Assembly (NCBI GenBank): GCA_945860375.1
Contig: CAMAQR010000044.1
Location: forward strand, 1 to 27,839
DNA: 27,839 nt
Direction: 5' to 3'
DNA from: Pseudorhodobacter antarcticus
GTDB taxonomy: Bacteria; Pseudomonadota; Alphaproteobacteria; Rhodobacterales; Rhodobacteraceae
Under the pieces are notes generated by a model. It was not told where the DNA came from, did no database searches, and was given only the letters and a program-made list of their open reading frames with translations. Below are positions 7,871 to 16,104 of the stretch, one piece after another. The first letter of the stretch is position 1. Each line of letters starts with the position of its first letter. The position numbers and the translations under genes were made by a program.

Positions 7871-9010
7871 TCAGTGCAGCGTGTGGGCTGCGATAATGTT
7901 GCGTTGAATTTCGGACGAGCCCTCGTAAATCCGCATGATACGGACGTCGCGGCACAGGCGTTCCAGCGGGAAATCGCGGGTAAAGCCATAGCCGCCGTGG
8001 ATTTGCAGCGCGCCGTCGGTGACGCGGTGGGCCATTTCGGAGGCAAAAAGTTTGGCCATGCTGGCGGCCTCCGAAAAACGTTCGCCGTTCTGCCGTTGCC
8101 GCGCGGCCTCCAGTGCCAGAAGGCGCGCAGCGCGCAGGTCGGTGGCCATATCCGCCAGTTGCCAGCGGATGCCCTGACGGCTGGCCAAGGGCTCTGCGCC
8201 AATGATCCTGGATTTTGCCCATTCGGTTGCCAGATCAAGCGCTTGTGCGGCGATCCCGATGCACATCGCGGCCACTTCCAGCCGCCCATTGTCCAGCACT
8301 TTCATAGCGGTGCGAAAGCCGGTTCCCTCGGTGCCAAGGCGATTCTGCGCGGGCACATGCAGGTCGAAGTCCAGCTCCCAGACATGGCCGCCACGCAGGC
8401 CCATGGTGTTTTCCACCCGCCCGGGTTTCAGTCCGGGTGTGCCCTTGTCGACGACAAAAGCCGAAATGCCTTTGTGCGCGGCGGCGGGGTCGGTGACAGC
8501 GTAAACCACCAGAAAATCGGCCACACCACCGTTCGAGATAAAGCACTTGCGGCCCTTGATGCGATAGCCGTCCCCTTCGGGGATGGCCCGGGTTTTCATG
8601 TCAGCAGGATCAGAACCCGCGTTCGGCTCTGTCAATGCAAAAGCGCCCAGAATGCTGCCTGCGGCGGCGGCGGGCAGATACTTTTCACGTAGAAAGTCGG
8701 TGCCGCCCAAAAGGACACTGTCGGTGGCAAGGTAATGCGCCGTCAGTGCAGAAACGGTTGACCCGCAGGCACCAGCGACAATTTCCACAGCGTTTAGAAG
8801 GGCTTGGGCCGAGATGCCAAAGCCATAGGGTTGATGCAGATTGGCCCCCATGAGGCCGGTCTGCGCCAGCGACCTGATCTGCTTATGTACGAACGTACAA
8901 GATTCGTCAGTCGCGGCGGCCAAGGGTGCAATCTCTTTGGCGCAGAACGTTTTCAACATATCAAGGAAGGCGCGCTCTTCGTCGGTCAGCATGTGAAACA
9001 GGTCAGACAT
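7871..9010 (-). CDS. Acyl-CoA dehydrogenase embedded in the hut operon
   Basis: This is an FAD-dependent acyl-CoA dehydrogenase of 379 residues, the usual length. The family signatures are [18 protein letters not shown] in the middle domain, KCFISNGG and, near the C-terminus, [20 protein letters not shown] and [12 protein letters not shown]. The Glu of YEG (E363) is the expected catalytic base. Members make or remove the alpha-beta double bond of acyl-CoA esters and pass electrons to ETF. The ATG at 9010 overlaps the end of the CoA-transferase gene by eight bases, so translation is probably coupled. hutU follows after seven bases. The setting suggests the substrate is the CoA ester of a histidine-derived acid such as imidazolepropionate/urocanate. 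That is inference; the family alone would allow many short or branched acyl-CoAs. Confidence 0.9.
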   Translation of the reverse strand: MSDLFHMLTDEERAFLDMLKTFCAKEIAPLAAATDESCTFVHKQIRSLAQTGLMGANLHQPYGFGISAQALLNAVEIVAGACGSTVSALTAHYLATDSVLLGGTDFLREKYLPAAAAGSILGAFALTEPNAGSDPADMKTRAIPEGDGYRIKGRKCFISNGGVADFLVVYAVTDPAAAHKGISAFVVDKGTPGLKPGRVENTMGLRGGHVWELDFDLHVPAQNRLGTEGTGFRTAMKVLDNGRLEVAAMCIGIAAQALDLATEWAKSRIIGAEPLASRQGIRWQLADMATDLRAARLLALEAARQRQNGERFSEAASMAKLFASEMAHRVTDGALQIHGGYGFTRDFPLERLCRDVRIMRIYEGSSEIQRNIIAAHTLH

Positions 9011-10145
9011 TCGGGATCCCCAGTCGTGCCAGAATGGCCGCGCCATCCGCACCCAAAGCGGGGGCGGACCGGGCGGAGATGAGCTTTTTGCCATCAAATC
9101 GCACCGGCTGGCCGACGGTCTTGGCCGTTCCCAGTGCAGTGTGAGGCAGGTCGCTGACCAAGCCGCGCGCAACTGCGTGATCGGAATTCGCAGCGGTTTC
9201 AAAGCTTTGGATGGGCGCGGTTGGAATCCCCGCAGCGGAAAGGGCCGCCACGACCTGATGGGTTGTCAAGCCGCGCGACCAGTCTTCAATCATCGCCTTG
9301 ACCAAGGGTTCATGACGCGTCCGGGCCTCGTCGGTCCCAAAGCGCGGGTCGGTGGCCGCCTGCGGTTGGCCGATCAAAAGGCACAACTGCAACCATTGAC
9401 GATCGCCCAGCACGGCGACAACGGCTTGCCCGTCAGCAGTGGCAAAGCAACCGAAAGGCGTGGACAAGGGGTGGCGATTTCCGACCCGCTGCGGGGCGGT
9501 CTTGGCGTAGAAGTGCACCGCGTGACTGGTGGGCAACAGCGAAAACAACGCGTCGAACATGGCAACGTCCAGCGTCGAGCCCGCACCCGTTGTCGTACGT
9601 TTGTGCAGCGCCGCCAGAATGGCCCAAGAGGCGTAAAGCCCGGCCATCAGATCGCCATAGCTTTCGCCCACTTTCAACGGTTGGCCGCCTTCTTCGCCGG
9701 TTGCCGCCATAAGTCCAGACATCGCCTGCGCCACAAGGTCATAAGCGGGCAGATGTGCGGCCGGGCCGGTTTGACCAAAGCCTGAAATGGAGGCGTAGAT
9801 CAGGCTTGGCTTTTCGTCGCGCAGGTTTGGGCCAAGACCAAGGCGTGCCGCCACGCCGGGGCGGAAATTCTCAACAATCACATCGCATTGCAGGGCAATG
9901 GCGCGGGCGGTTGCCTGTGCAGCGGGGTCTTTCAGGTCCAGCACGATCGACTCTTTGCCCCGGTTCATCAGGGTGAACAGCGCGGATTCGCCCTGCACAA
10001 AAGGTCCGATATGGCGGTAGTCATCGCCTTGGGGCGGTTCCAGCTTGATCACTTCGGCGCCCAGATCGGCCAGAAGTGCGGTGCAAAACGGACCCGCCAT
10101 CACCCGCGTTAAGTCCAGAACGCGAAGGCCGGATAAAGGCTTCAT
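9003..10145 (-). CDS. CaiB/BaiF-type (family III) CoA-transferase embedded in the hut operon
   Basis: This 380-residue class III CoA-transferase shows the N-terminal block [20 protein letters not shown], the segment [22 protein letters not shown] and the catalytic Asp in [13 protein letters not shown] (about D165), which forms the acyl-enzyme anhydride. Such enzymes move CoA between two carboxylic acids without ATP; CaiB itself swaps CoA between crotonobetaine and carnitine. Its ATG at 10145 overlaps the hutH stop as ATGA, and its end overlaps the acyl-CoA dehydrogenase start by eight bases. It is therefore translated within the hut operon. Together with that dehydrogenase it resembles a CaiB/CaiA pair. 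Substrates are unknown; imidazolepropionate and urocanoyl-CoA are proposed from context only. Confidence 0.9.
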   Translation of the reverse strand: MKPLSGLRVLDLTRVMAGPFCTALLADLGAEVIKLEPPQGDDYRHIGPFVQGESALFTLMNRGKESIVLDLKDPAAQATARAIALQCDVIVENFRPGVAARLGLGPNLRDEKPSLIYASISGFGQTGPAAHLPAYDLVAQAMSGLMAATGEEGGQPLKVGESYGDLMAGLYASWAILAALHKRTTTGAGSTLDVAMFDALFSLLPTSHAVHFYAKTAPQRVGNRHPLSTPFGCFATADGQAVVAVLGDRQWLQLCLLIGQPQAATDPRFGTDEARTRHEPLVKAMIEDWSRGLTTHQVVAALSAAGIPTAPIQSFETAANSDHAVARGLVSDLPHTALGTAKTVGQPVRFDGKKLISARSAPALGADGAAILARLGIPNV

Positions 10146-11677
10146 TGCAGGACCGGCAAAGCAATTCCGGCGGCCTTTGCCAAAGCGCCAGAAGCGATCA
10201 GCGCAGCTGCGGCGGCCAGATCCGGCGCAAGGTAGCGGTCATCGCCCATGGTGGCCACGTCTTGGCGCAAGCGGGCGACCACGGCTTGAAGGGGTAACGA
10301 GGTCGGCAAAGGTGCCCGAAAATCAATGCCTTGGGCGGCGCAGATGGCTTCCACTCCCAATATCACGTTCAGATTTGCCACCATTCGCATCAACCGCCGC
10401 GCGCCATGGGCGGCCATCGACACATGGTCTTCCTGATTGGCGCTTGTCGGGGTGCTGTCTGTCACGGTGGCATGTGCCAAGTGCTTGTTTTCAGACATCA
10501 AAGCCGCTGTTGTCACCTCGGCGATCATCAGGCCAGAATTCAGCCCGGGGCGCGGGGTCAAGAAAGCGGGCAGGTCAAACGACAGCACCGGATCGACCAT
10601 GAGCGCCACGCGACGCTGTGCAATCGCGCCGATTTCCGACAGCGCCAGCGCGATCATATCGGCGGCAAAACCGACGGGCTCGGCGTGAAAGTTGCCACCC
10701 GAAACGATCATGCCTGCCCCCGTCAGCACCAGCGGGTTGTCAGTTGCCGCATTGGCCTCGATCTGCAAGGTATTGGCAGCCATACGCAAAACGTCCATCG
10801 CGGCCCCGGTCACTTGCGGTTGGCAGCGGATGCAATAGGGGTCTTGCACGCGGGTGTCGCCGTCCCGGTGGCTTTCGCGGATCACCGATGAGTCCAGCAA
10901 TGTCCGCATGGTCGCGGCGGCCTCGATCTGCCCCGCATGGCCGCGCAAGGCATGAATTTCGGGATGCAGCGGGGCGGTCGACCCCATGATCGCGTCGGTC
11001 GAAAGGGCGCTTGTCACCAGCGCCGATTGTGCCGCGCGCCAGCCGTCAAACAGCCCTGCCAGCGCGTAAGCCGTTGAAAATTGTGTACCATTGATCAGGG
11101 CAAGGCCTTCTTTCGGCCCCAGAACCACAGGCATCAGGCCTGCCGCAGCCAAGGCTTGCGCCCCCGGCAGCACTCTTCCTTGATATTCCGCCTCGCCATG
11201 TCCGATCATCGCGGCGGTCATGTGGGCCAAAGGTGCCAGATCTCCCGAGGCGCCGACCGAGCCTTGCGCCGGGATCACAGGCGTGATGCCATGCGCCAAC
11301 ATGCCCTCGATCAGTGCGATGATGTCCCAGCGCACACCTGATGCGCCGCGCCCCAAGGACAGCAGTTTCAGCGTCATCATCAGCCGGGCCACATTGCGGG
11401 GCATCGGATCACCCACCCCACAGCAATGGGACAGGATCAGGTTTTCTTGAAGTTTTGCGGTATCTTGCGAGGCGATCTTGATGCTGGCCAGCTTGCCAAA
11501 GCCCGTGTTGACACCGTAAACAGCATCATCCCCTGCCGCAGCTGCCGCGATTTGGGCCGCCGCCGCCAGAACGCCGGGCTTGGCCGCTTTGTCCAGAACC
11601 GAAGACAGTTCCTGCCGGTATATGCGCTCCAACTGAGCCAAGGGGGTCTGGGCGGGTATCAAGATTTCAGGCGACAA
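10142..11677 (-). CDS. hutH: Histidine ammonia-lyase
   Basis: HutH deaminates L-histidine to trans-urocanate and ammonia. The 511-residue protein has the self-made MIO cofactor tripeptide Ala-Ser-Gly in [14 protein letters not shown] (A143-G145), the catalytic Tyr in YGVNTGFG (Y54), and the family blocks [33 protein letters not shown] and [12 protein letters not shown] set the start at the TTG at 11677, which has GGAGG five bases upstream and yields the expected short N-terminus. The open frame runs further upstream, but only antisense-style through hutI. The start overlaps the hutI end by 11 bases, and the stop overlaps the CoA-transferase start as ATGA. It is the second gene of the leftward operon. 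Confidence 0.97.
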   Translation of the reverse strand: MSPEILIPAQTPLAQLERIYRQELSSVLDKAAKPGVLAAAAQIAAAAAGDDAVYGVNTGFGKLASIKIASQDTAKLQENLILSHCCGVGDPMPRNVARLMMTLKLLSLGRGASGVRWDIIALIEGMLAHGITPVIPAQGSVGASGDLAPLAHMTAAMIGHGEAEYQGRVLPGAQALAAAGLMPVVLGPKEGLALINGTQFSTAYALAGLFDGWRAAQSALVTSALSTDAIMGSTAPLHPEIHALRGHAGQIEAAATMRTLLDSSVIRESHRDGDTRVQDPYCIRCQPQVTGAAMDVLRMAANTLQIEANAATDNPLVLTGAGMIVSGGNFHAEPVGFAADMIALALSEIGAIAQRRVALMVDPVLSFDLPAFLTPRPGLNSGLMIAEVTTAALMSENKHLAHATVTDSTPTSANQEDHVSMAAHGARRLMRMVANLNVILGVEAICAAQGIDFRAPLPTSLPLQAVVARLRQDVATMGDDRYLAPDLAAAAALIASGALAKAAGIALPVLQ

Positions 11678-12866
11678 TTTGGCCTCCGAAGATGCGGGAA
11701 TTGAGGGCAGTGGAGCCGATGCGATAGGACAGTTCCGCCGGGTGTCTGGCATCCCAGACGGCGATGTCGGCGCGTTGACCGGGGGCGATGGTGCCGCGAT
11801 CGATCAGGCCAAGCGCCCGGGCGGCATGAACGGTCACGCCCAACAGCGCCTCCAGCGGGGTCATGCGGAACAGGGTGCAGGCCATGTTCATCACCAAGGG
11901 CAACGAGGTGATGGGTGATGATCCGGGGTTGCAATCGGTGGCCAAAGCCATCGGCACTTGGGCGGCGCGCAGGGCCGCAATGGGGGGCAATTGGCTTTCG
12001 CGCAGGGTGTAGAACGCACCCGGCAGGATCACCGCCACGGTGCCGGCCGCAGCCATGGCCGCGATGCCATCAGCCCCAAGATACTCCAGATGGTCGGCCG
12101 ACAGCGCGTTGAACCGCGCCGCCAGAATTGCACCTTTCAGGTCGGACAGTTGCTCGGCGTGCAGCTTGACGGGCAGGCCAAGTTGCTGTGCCATTTTGAA
12201 AATCCGCTCAATTTGCGCTGGGGAAAAGGCGATGCCTTCACAAAACGCGTCCACCGCATCGACCAGACCTTCGGCATGGGCCTGTATCAAGGAAGGCAGC
12301 ACGACTTCGTCAATATAGGCGTCGCTGCGGCCTTTGTATTCGGGCGGGGTTGCATGGGCTGCGAGGTGGGTCGTGACCACATGCAGCGGGCGCGCAGCCC
12401 CCACAGCGCGGGCGACGCGCAGCATTTTCAACTCGTCCGCCACGGTCAAACCATAGCCGGATTTGATCTCTATCGTCGCGGCCCCACCGGCGATGATCTG
12501 GTCGGCCCGCGCCAACGCCTGAGTTAGCAGATCGGCCTCAGACGCGGCCCGTGTCGCGGTAACGGTGGACAGAATGCCACCACCGGCCCGCGCCACCTCT
12601 TCGTAACTGGCACCATTCAGCCGCATTTCAAATTCCGCCGCACGGTCGCCACCAAAGACGATATGGCTGTGGCAGTCGATCAGCGCGGGCGTCACCAGCC
12701 GATCTTGCACCGAGTGGCGCGGCAGGTCGGCATGGGCGGCGGGCAGGTCGGCCATTGGCCCTGCCCACAGGATGTGCCCGTCCTTCATCGCCACGGCGGC
12801 ATTCGGCGTCAGGCCATAGCCATCGACCAGTGTCGCCAGTGTTGCATCGGTCAACAGAATCGCCAT
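11667..12866 (-). CDS. hutI: Imidazolonepropionase
   Basis: HutI hydrolyses 4-imidazolone-5-propionate to N-formimidoyl-L-glutamate, the third step of histidine breakdown. The 399-residue protein is an amidohydrolase-fold metalloenzyme. It has HSH in [13 protein letters not shown] (H66, H68), the substrate-loop [20 protein letters not shown], the metal or active-site region KLHAEQLSD and the Asp in [10 protein letters not shown]. The ATG at 12866 gives the usual N-terminus; upstream codons in the same frame run antisense through hutF. The ribosome site (AAGG) is weak. It is the first gene of the leftward hut operon, with 69 bp separating it from the divergent hutF start. This intervening region carries repeats suited to a HutC operator. 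Confidence 0.96.
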   Translation of the reverse strand: MAILLTDATLATLVDGYGLTPNAAVAMKDGHILWAGPMADLPAAHADLPRHSVQDRLVTPALIDCHSHIVFGGDRAAEFEMRLNGASYEEVARAGGGILSTVTATRAASEADLLTQALARADQIIAGGAATIEIKSGYGLTVADELKMLRVARAVGAARPLHVVTTHLAAHATPPEYKGRSDAYIDEVVLPSLIQAHAEGLVDAVDAFCEGIAFSPAQIERIFKMAQQLGLPVKLHAEQLSDLKGAILAARFNALSADHLEYLGADGIAAMAAAGTVAVILPGAFYTLRESQLPPIAALRAAQVPMALATDCNPGSSPITSLPLVMNMACTLFRMTPLEALLGVTVHAARALGLIDRGTIAPGQRADIAVWDARHPAELSYRIGSTALNSRIFGGQIVA

Positions 12867-12871
12867 TTGGC

Positions 12872-12913
12872 TTGCCTTATGTCTGGTCTTGAGGCAATTA
12901 TGTCTGCACATAA
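12872..12913. promoter_or_regulatory. Putative HutC operator region between hutI and hutF
   Basis: Three nested symmetries occupy the 69-bp divergent region. A perfect palindrome TTATGT-CTGC-ACATAA spans 12898-12913. Its left half TTATGTCTG recurs directly at 12877-12885, 21 bp away, which is two helical turns. TTGCCT (12872-12877) and AGGCAA (12892-12897) form another inverted repeat. GntR-type regulators such as HutC bind short palindromes, and hutC is the second gene of the rightward unit, so autoregulation and control of both arms is likely. The site is called from symmetry and position, not from a matched consensus. Confidence 0.5.
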
Positions 12914-12935
12914 CGCTGTCGTCAAGGAGCCTGCA

Positions 12936-14288
12936 ATGACCGTGATCCACGCCAAAACCGCGCTGCTGCCAACCGGCTGGGCGCATGACGTGCGCGTCAC
13001 GCTGGAACGGGGGCGCATAACGGCGGTGGAGGTTGGCGTGCCGGGGGCGGGCGTTGACTGCTTGTTGCCCGCCATGGTCAACCTGCATTCCCATATGTTT
13101 CAGCGCGCCATGGCCGGAATGACTGAAGCCAAAGGCGTCGGTGACGACAGTTTCTGGACATGGCGGACGCTGATGTACCGCTTTCTGGACCGTTTGACGC
13201 CGCAGGATGTGCAGGCCATCGCGGCCATGGTGATGTTGGAGATGGCAGAGGCGGGCTATGCCGGGGTGGCCGAGTTTCACTATCTGCACCACGGCGTCGG
13301 TGGTTTGCCTTATGTTGATCTGGCCGAAATGACGGTGCAGATTGCGGCGGCGGCGGCTGAGGTCGGCCTTGGGCTGACGCATCTGCCGGTGCTTTATGAA
13401 CGCGGCGGCTGCGATGGGCGGGCCCTGACGGCGGGGCAACTGCGTTTTGGCAATGACCCCGACCGCTTTGCGCGGCTGTGGGAGGCCGCGGCGCAGGCGG
13501 TGTCGTACCTGCCTGCTGACACGGTTCTTGGCGTTGCCCCCCATTCCTTGCGCGCCGCGTCGCCTGCCGGCCTGCGCATGGCCGAAGCGATGGCGCCGCA
13601 GGCCCCGATCCATATCCACATCGCCGAACAGATGGCCGAGGTGGCCGAGGTGCAGGCGGCCACAGGCCTGCGTCCGGTGCAATGGCTGCTGGAAAACCAC
13701 GCGCTGTCAGACCGCTGGTGCCTGATCCATGCCACGCAGATGCAACCTGCGGAAACCGAGGCGATGGGCCGCAGTGGGGCGATTGCAGGCCTCTGCCCGA
13801 TCACCGAGGCCAGTCTGGGCGACGGCATCTTTGACGGCGTGCGTTTTCTGGCGGCGGGCGGGCGGTTTGGTGTGGGGTCTGACAGCAATGTGCGCATCAG
13901 CCTGTCCGAAGAACTGCGGCTGCTGGAATACTCGCAACGGCTTGGGCTGCGGGGGCGGGCGCTGCTGGCTGATGCAGGGCGCTCTACCGGGCGCAGGCTT
14001 TATGAAGAGGCATGCAGGGGTGGCGCCAAGGCGGCTGGGCGGGCTTCGGGCGCGATTGCTGTGGGGCAATGGGGCGACCTGATGGCGCTGGATTGCACCG
14101 GGCCCGATATGGCGGCGTCGCAAGGCGATATGCTCCTTGATACCTTCATCTTCGCGGGCGATGACCGCATGGTGGCCGAGGTTTGGTCGGCGGGGCGTCA
14201 CATCGTGCATCAAGGCCGCCACGCCGCACGCGACGGCATCATCGCAAGCTACCGCGCCACCATCGCCCGCTTGCGAGGCGCGTTGTGA
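12936..14288 (+). CDS. hutF: Formimidoylglutamate deiminase
   Basis: HutF converts N-formimidoyl-L-glutamate to N-formyl-L-glutamate and ammonia, the entry to the five-step histidine route. The 450-residue amidohydrolase has HSH in MVNLHSHMFQRAMAG, then DDSFWTWR, EFHYLHH, GVAPHSLRA, HIHIAEQ, the CLIHATQM segment and GSDSNVRIS with the metal-binding Asp. These blocks separate it from guanine or chlorohydrolase relatives. The ATG at 12936 has AAGGAG six bases upstream. Its stop overlaps the hutC start (TGATG). A formylglutamate amidohydrolase (HutG) is needed to finish the route but is not present in this window. Confidence 0.94.
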   Translation: MTVIHAKTALLPTGWAHDVRVTLERGRITAVEVGVPGAGVDCLLPAMVNLHSHMFQRAMAGMTEAKGVGDDSFWTWRTLMYRFLDRLTPQDVQAIAAMVMLEMAEAGYAGVAEFHYLHHGVGGLPYVDLAEMTVQIAAAAAEVGLGLTHLPVLYERGGCDGRALTAGQLRFGNDPDRFARLWEAAAQAVSYLPADTVLGVAPHSLRAASPAGLRMAEAMAPQAPIHIHIAEQMAEVAEVQAATGLRPVQWLLENHALSDRWCLIHATQMQPAETEAMGRSGAIAGLCPITEASLGDGIFDGVRFLAAGGRFGVGSDSNVRISLSEELRLLEYSQRLGLRGRALLADAGRSTGRRLYEEACRGGAKAAGRASGAIAVGQWGDLMALDCTGPDMAASQGDMLLDTFIFAGDDRMVAEVWSAGRHIVHQGRHAARDGIIASYRATIARLRGAL

Positions 14289-14971
14289 TGGGCGGCTGGG
14301 AGGGCATCCGCGCCGAAGTGCTGCGCCGAATCCGCGTCCGCGCTTGGCCGCCGGGCGATCTGATCCCGACCGAAGAGGCGCTGGCGGTTGAATTCGGCTG
14401 CGCCCGCGCCACCGTCAACCGTGCCCTGCGCGATCTGGCTGAGGCAGGCGTGCTGGAACGCCGCCGCAAATCGGGCACAAGGGTGGCGCTGTTGCCGGTG
14501 CGCAAGGCCACGCTCGATATCCCGGTGATCCGCCAAGAGATTGAGGCCCGCGGTCAGGCCCACAGCTTTCGCCTGTTGCAGCAATTGGAAACCGCACCAC
14601 CGGTGCCCGTGGCCTCGCGTCTTGGCCTGCCCCCGACGGTACGGCTGATCTATCTGGAAACCCTGCATATGGCCGACAGCCAGCCTTTTGTGTTCGAAAC
14701 CCGTTGGCTGAACCCCGCCGTTCTGCCCAAGCCCCTGCCAGATTTTGCACAGCAAAGTGCCAATGAATGGCTGGTCACCCATATCGCTTATGCCATGGGC
14801 GACATTGCCTTTTGTGCCGCAAACCCCACCCTGCGTGAGGCCGAAGTGATGGGCGTGCCCGCCACCGCCGCCTTGTTCATCACAGAACGCACGACATGGA
14901 GCCCCGACGCCCCGATCACCTTCGTCCGCCTGACGCATGCCCCCGGTTACCGTGTTCAAACCATGGTCTGA
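14288..14971 (+). CDS. hutC: GntR/HutC-family repressor of histidine utilisation
   Basis: This 227-residue regulator has an N-terminal GntR winged helix-turn-helix (about residues 5-68, including IPTEEALAVEFGCARATVNRAL cut here into its helix motif ATVNRALRDLAEAGVL) and a C-terminal UTRA ligand-binding domain (about 85-225; LIYLETLHMAD, FVFETRWLNP, FITERTTWS). HutC proteins repress hut operons and are released by urocanate. The ATG at 14288 overlaps the hutF stop. A frame running further upstream only shadows hutF. Likely targets are the palindromes between hutI and hutF and thus its own operon. The next gene converges on it from the right. Confidence 0.93.
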   Translation: MGGWEGIRAEVLRRIRVRAWPPGDLIPTEEALAVEFGCARATVNRALRDLAEAGVLERRRKSGTRVALLPVRKATLDIPVIRQEIEARGQAHSFRLLQQLETAPPVPVASRLGLPPTVRLIYLETLHMADSQPFVFETRWLNPAVLPKPLPDFAQQSANEWLVTHIAYAMGDIAFCAANPTLREAEVMGVPATAALFITERTTWSPDAPITFVRLTHAPGYRVQTMV

Positions 14972-15118
14972 CCCGTTCATCTGTCCTTGTATATCCAAGT
15001 CGGAATGCCGAGAGTCAGACCAGCAAAAGGCAAAACCTTGCAGCAAGCGGACCGCCCGTCGCGCGGATGCGTCAGCCGCGGCCCCTCGATGGGGCCAAAG
15101 CCGCGCCCCCCGTTCAGA

Positions 15119-15985
15119 TCAGGCTCTTGCGGTATCCGCGCGTGCAAAGCGGCGGTACAAAACCCGCGTCAGTTTGCGGTGCGCCTTTGACACCCGGTGG
15201 CGCAGATGCATGACGGCAAAAACCGGTTGCTCAATCGGATTGACGTCTTTGACATAGACAAAACGCCCGCTGGCCACCATTTCGGCAGCCTTTTCGGCCA
15301 TGACAAAACCTGTTCCGCCCATGGCTTGCAACAGGGAGGAAATCGTTGAGCTTTGTCCCACCGACAATGGCGCGCCGATCAACTCGGGCAGGGCGGTACG
15401 ATGCGCTTGTTCAAAGGCGGGCGAAAAATGTCCCGAGATATAGCTGCCCGGTTTGATCTCGGACCGCATTGCGGCATCCGAACTGATCAGCCGGTAAGGC
15501 AGATCGCCCAGCGTCACGAAGTGCAGATCGGGATGCGGTTTTGGGCTGAACATCACCGCGAAATCCTGCGCCCCCGACACCAGATCCTGACACATCTGCG
15601 CCGAATAATCCGGCTCGATGTAAAAGGCCATCTGAGGAAAAATACGGCGGAAATCGGCGATCAGATCACCAATATGGGCGTCGGCCAGATCATTCTGGAT
15701 GCCCAGCCGCATGGTCAGCGCCGAATCTCCCGAAGGGGCCACCGCGCGCCGTGCCTCATTCCAGTCGCGGCGCAAAAGTCGCGCATGGGTTTCAAACCGC
15801 AACCCCTCTGTGGTCAGATCAGTGCCCGCGCGTGACCGCGAAAACAACCGTGCCCCCACGGCGGCTTCCAACGTCTGGACCCGGGCCGACACGGTGGACT
15901 GTGTGACAGACAGCCGTTCGGCGGTGCGGTGAAAGCTGCGGGTTTCCACAAGGTCCAGAAAGGTATCAAGAAGTTCTATTTGCAT
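15119..15985 (-). CDS. LysR-family transcriptional regulator
   Basis: This 288-residue LysR-type regulator has an N-terminal helix-turn-helix (residues 1-60: LLDTFLDLVETRSFHRTAER, then TQSTVSARVQTLE) and a C-terminal periplasmic-binding-fold effector domain. The ATG at 15985 fits the family and has GGGAAAG upstream; the longer frame to 16120 covers the intergenic region and is unlikely. It is divergent from the two-flavoprotein/methyltransferase operon with 119 bp between starts, the usual layout for a LysR activator of the neighbouring operon. A TGATCG-N7-CGATCA palindrome at 16013-16031 is a candidate binding site. The inducer is unknown, perhaps a methylated amine. Confidence 0.92.
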   Translation of the reverse strand: MQIELLDTFLDLVETRSFHRTAERLSVTQSTVSARVQTLEAAVGARLFSRSRAGTDLTTEGLRFETHARLLRRDWNEARRAVAPSGDSALTMRLGIQNDLADAHIGDLIADFRRIFPQMAFYIEPDYSAQMCQDLVSGAQDFAVMFSPKPHPDLHFVTLGDLPYRLISSDAAMRSEIKPGSYISGHFSPAFEQAHRTALPELIGAPLSVGQSSTISSLLQAMGGTGFVMAEKAAEMVASGRFVYVKDVNPIEQPVFAVMHLRHRVSKAHRKLTRVLYRRFARADTARA

Positions 15986-16012
15986 CTGCTTTCCCGGCGC
16001 CCGTGTTGTGAC

Positions 16013-16031
16013 TGATCGCTTTGGTCGATCA
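16013..16031. promoter_or_regulatory. Candidate LysR-type operator
   Basis: TGATCG (16013-16018) and CGATCA (16026-16031) form a perfect inverted repeat around a seven-base spacer, contained in the 119-bp region between the divergent lysR-type gene and the first flavoprotein gene. LysR regulators bind interrupted dyads of this kind (T-N11-A type). The call rests on symmetry and location only. Confidence 0.45.
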
Positions 16032-16104
16032 ATAGCAAGGGTCTGGCCCAATTGAAACCTTTTTGACGCCGTCTGATAAGGGACAGGCAAACATCGGAGC
16101 GAAC

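Noticed and set aside
7864..8289. Upstream extension of the hutU open frame
   Set aside because: This part is read out of frame through the acyl-CoA dehydrogenase gene; urocanases start at the MNTRHN residues at 7863.
12867..13700. Upstream extension of the hutI open frame
   Set aside because: It runs antisense through hutF and the operator region; the conserved hutI product starts at 12866.
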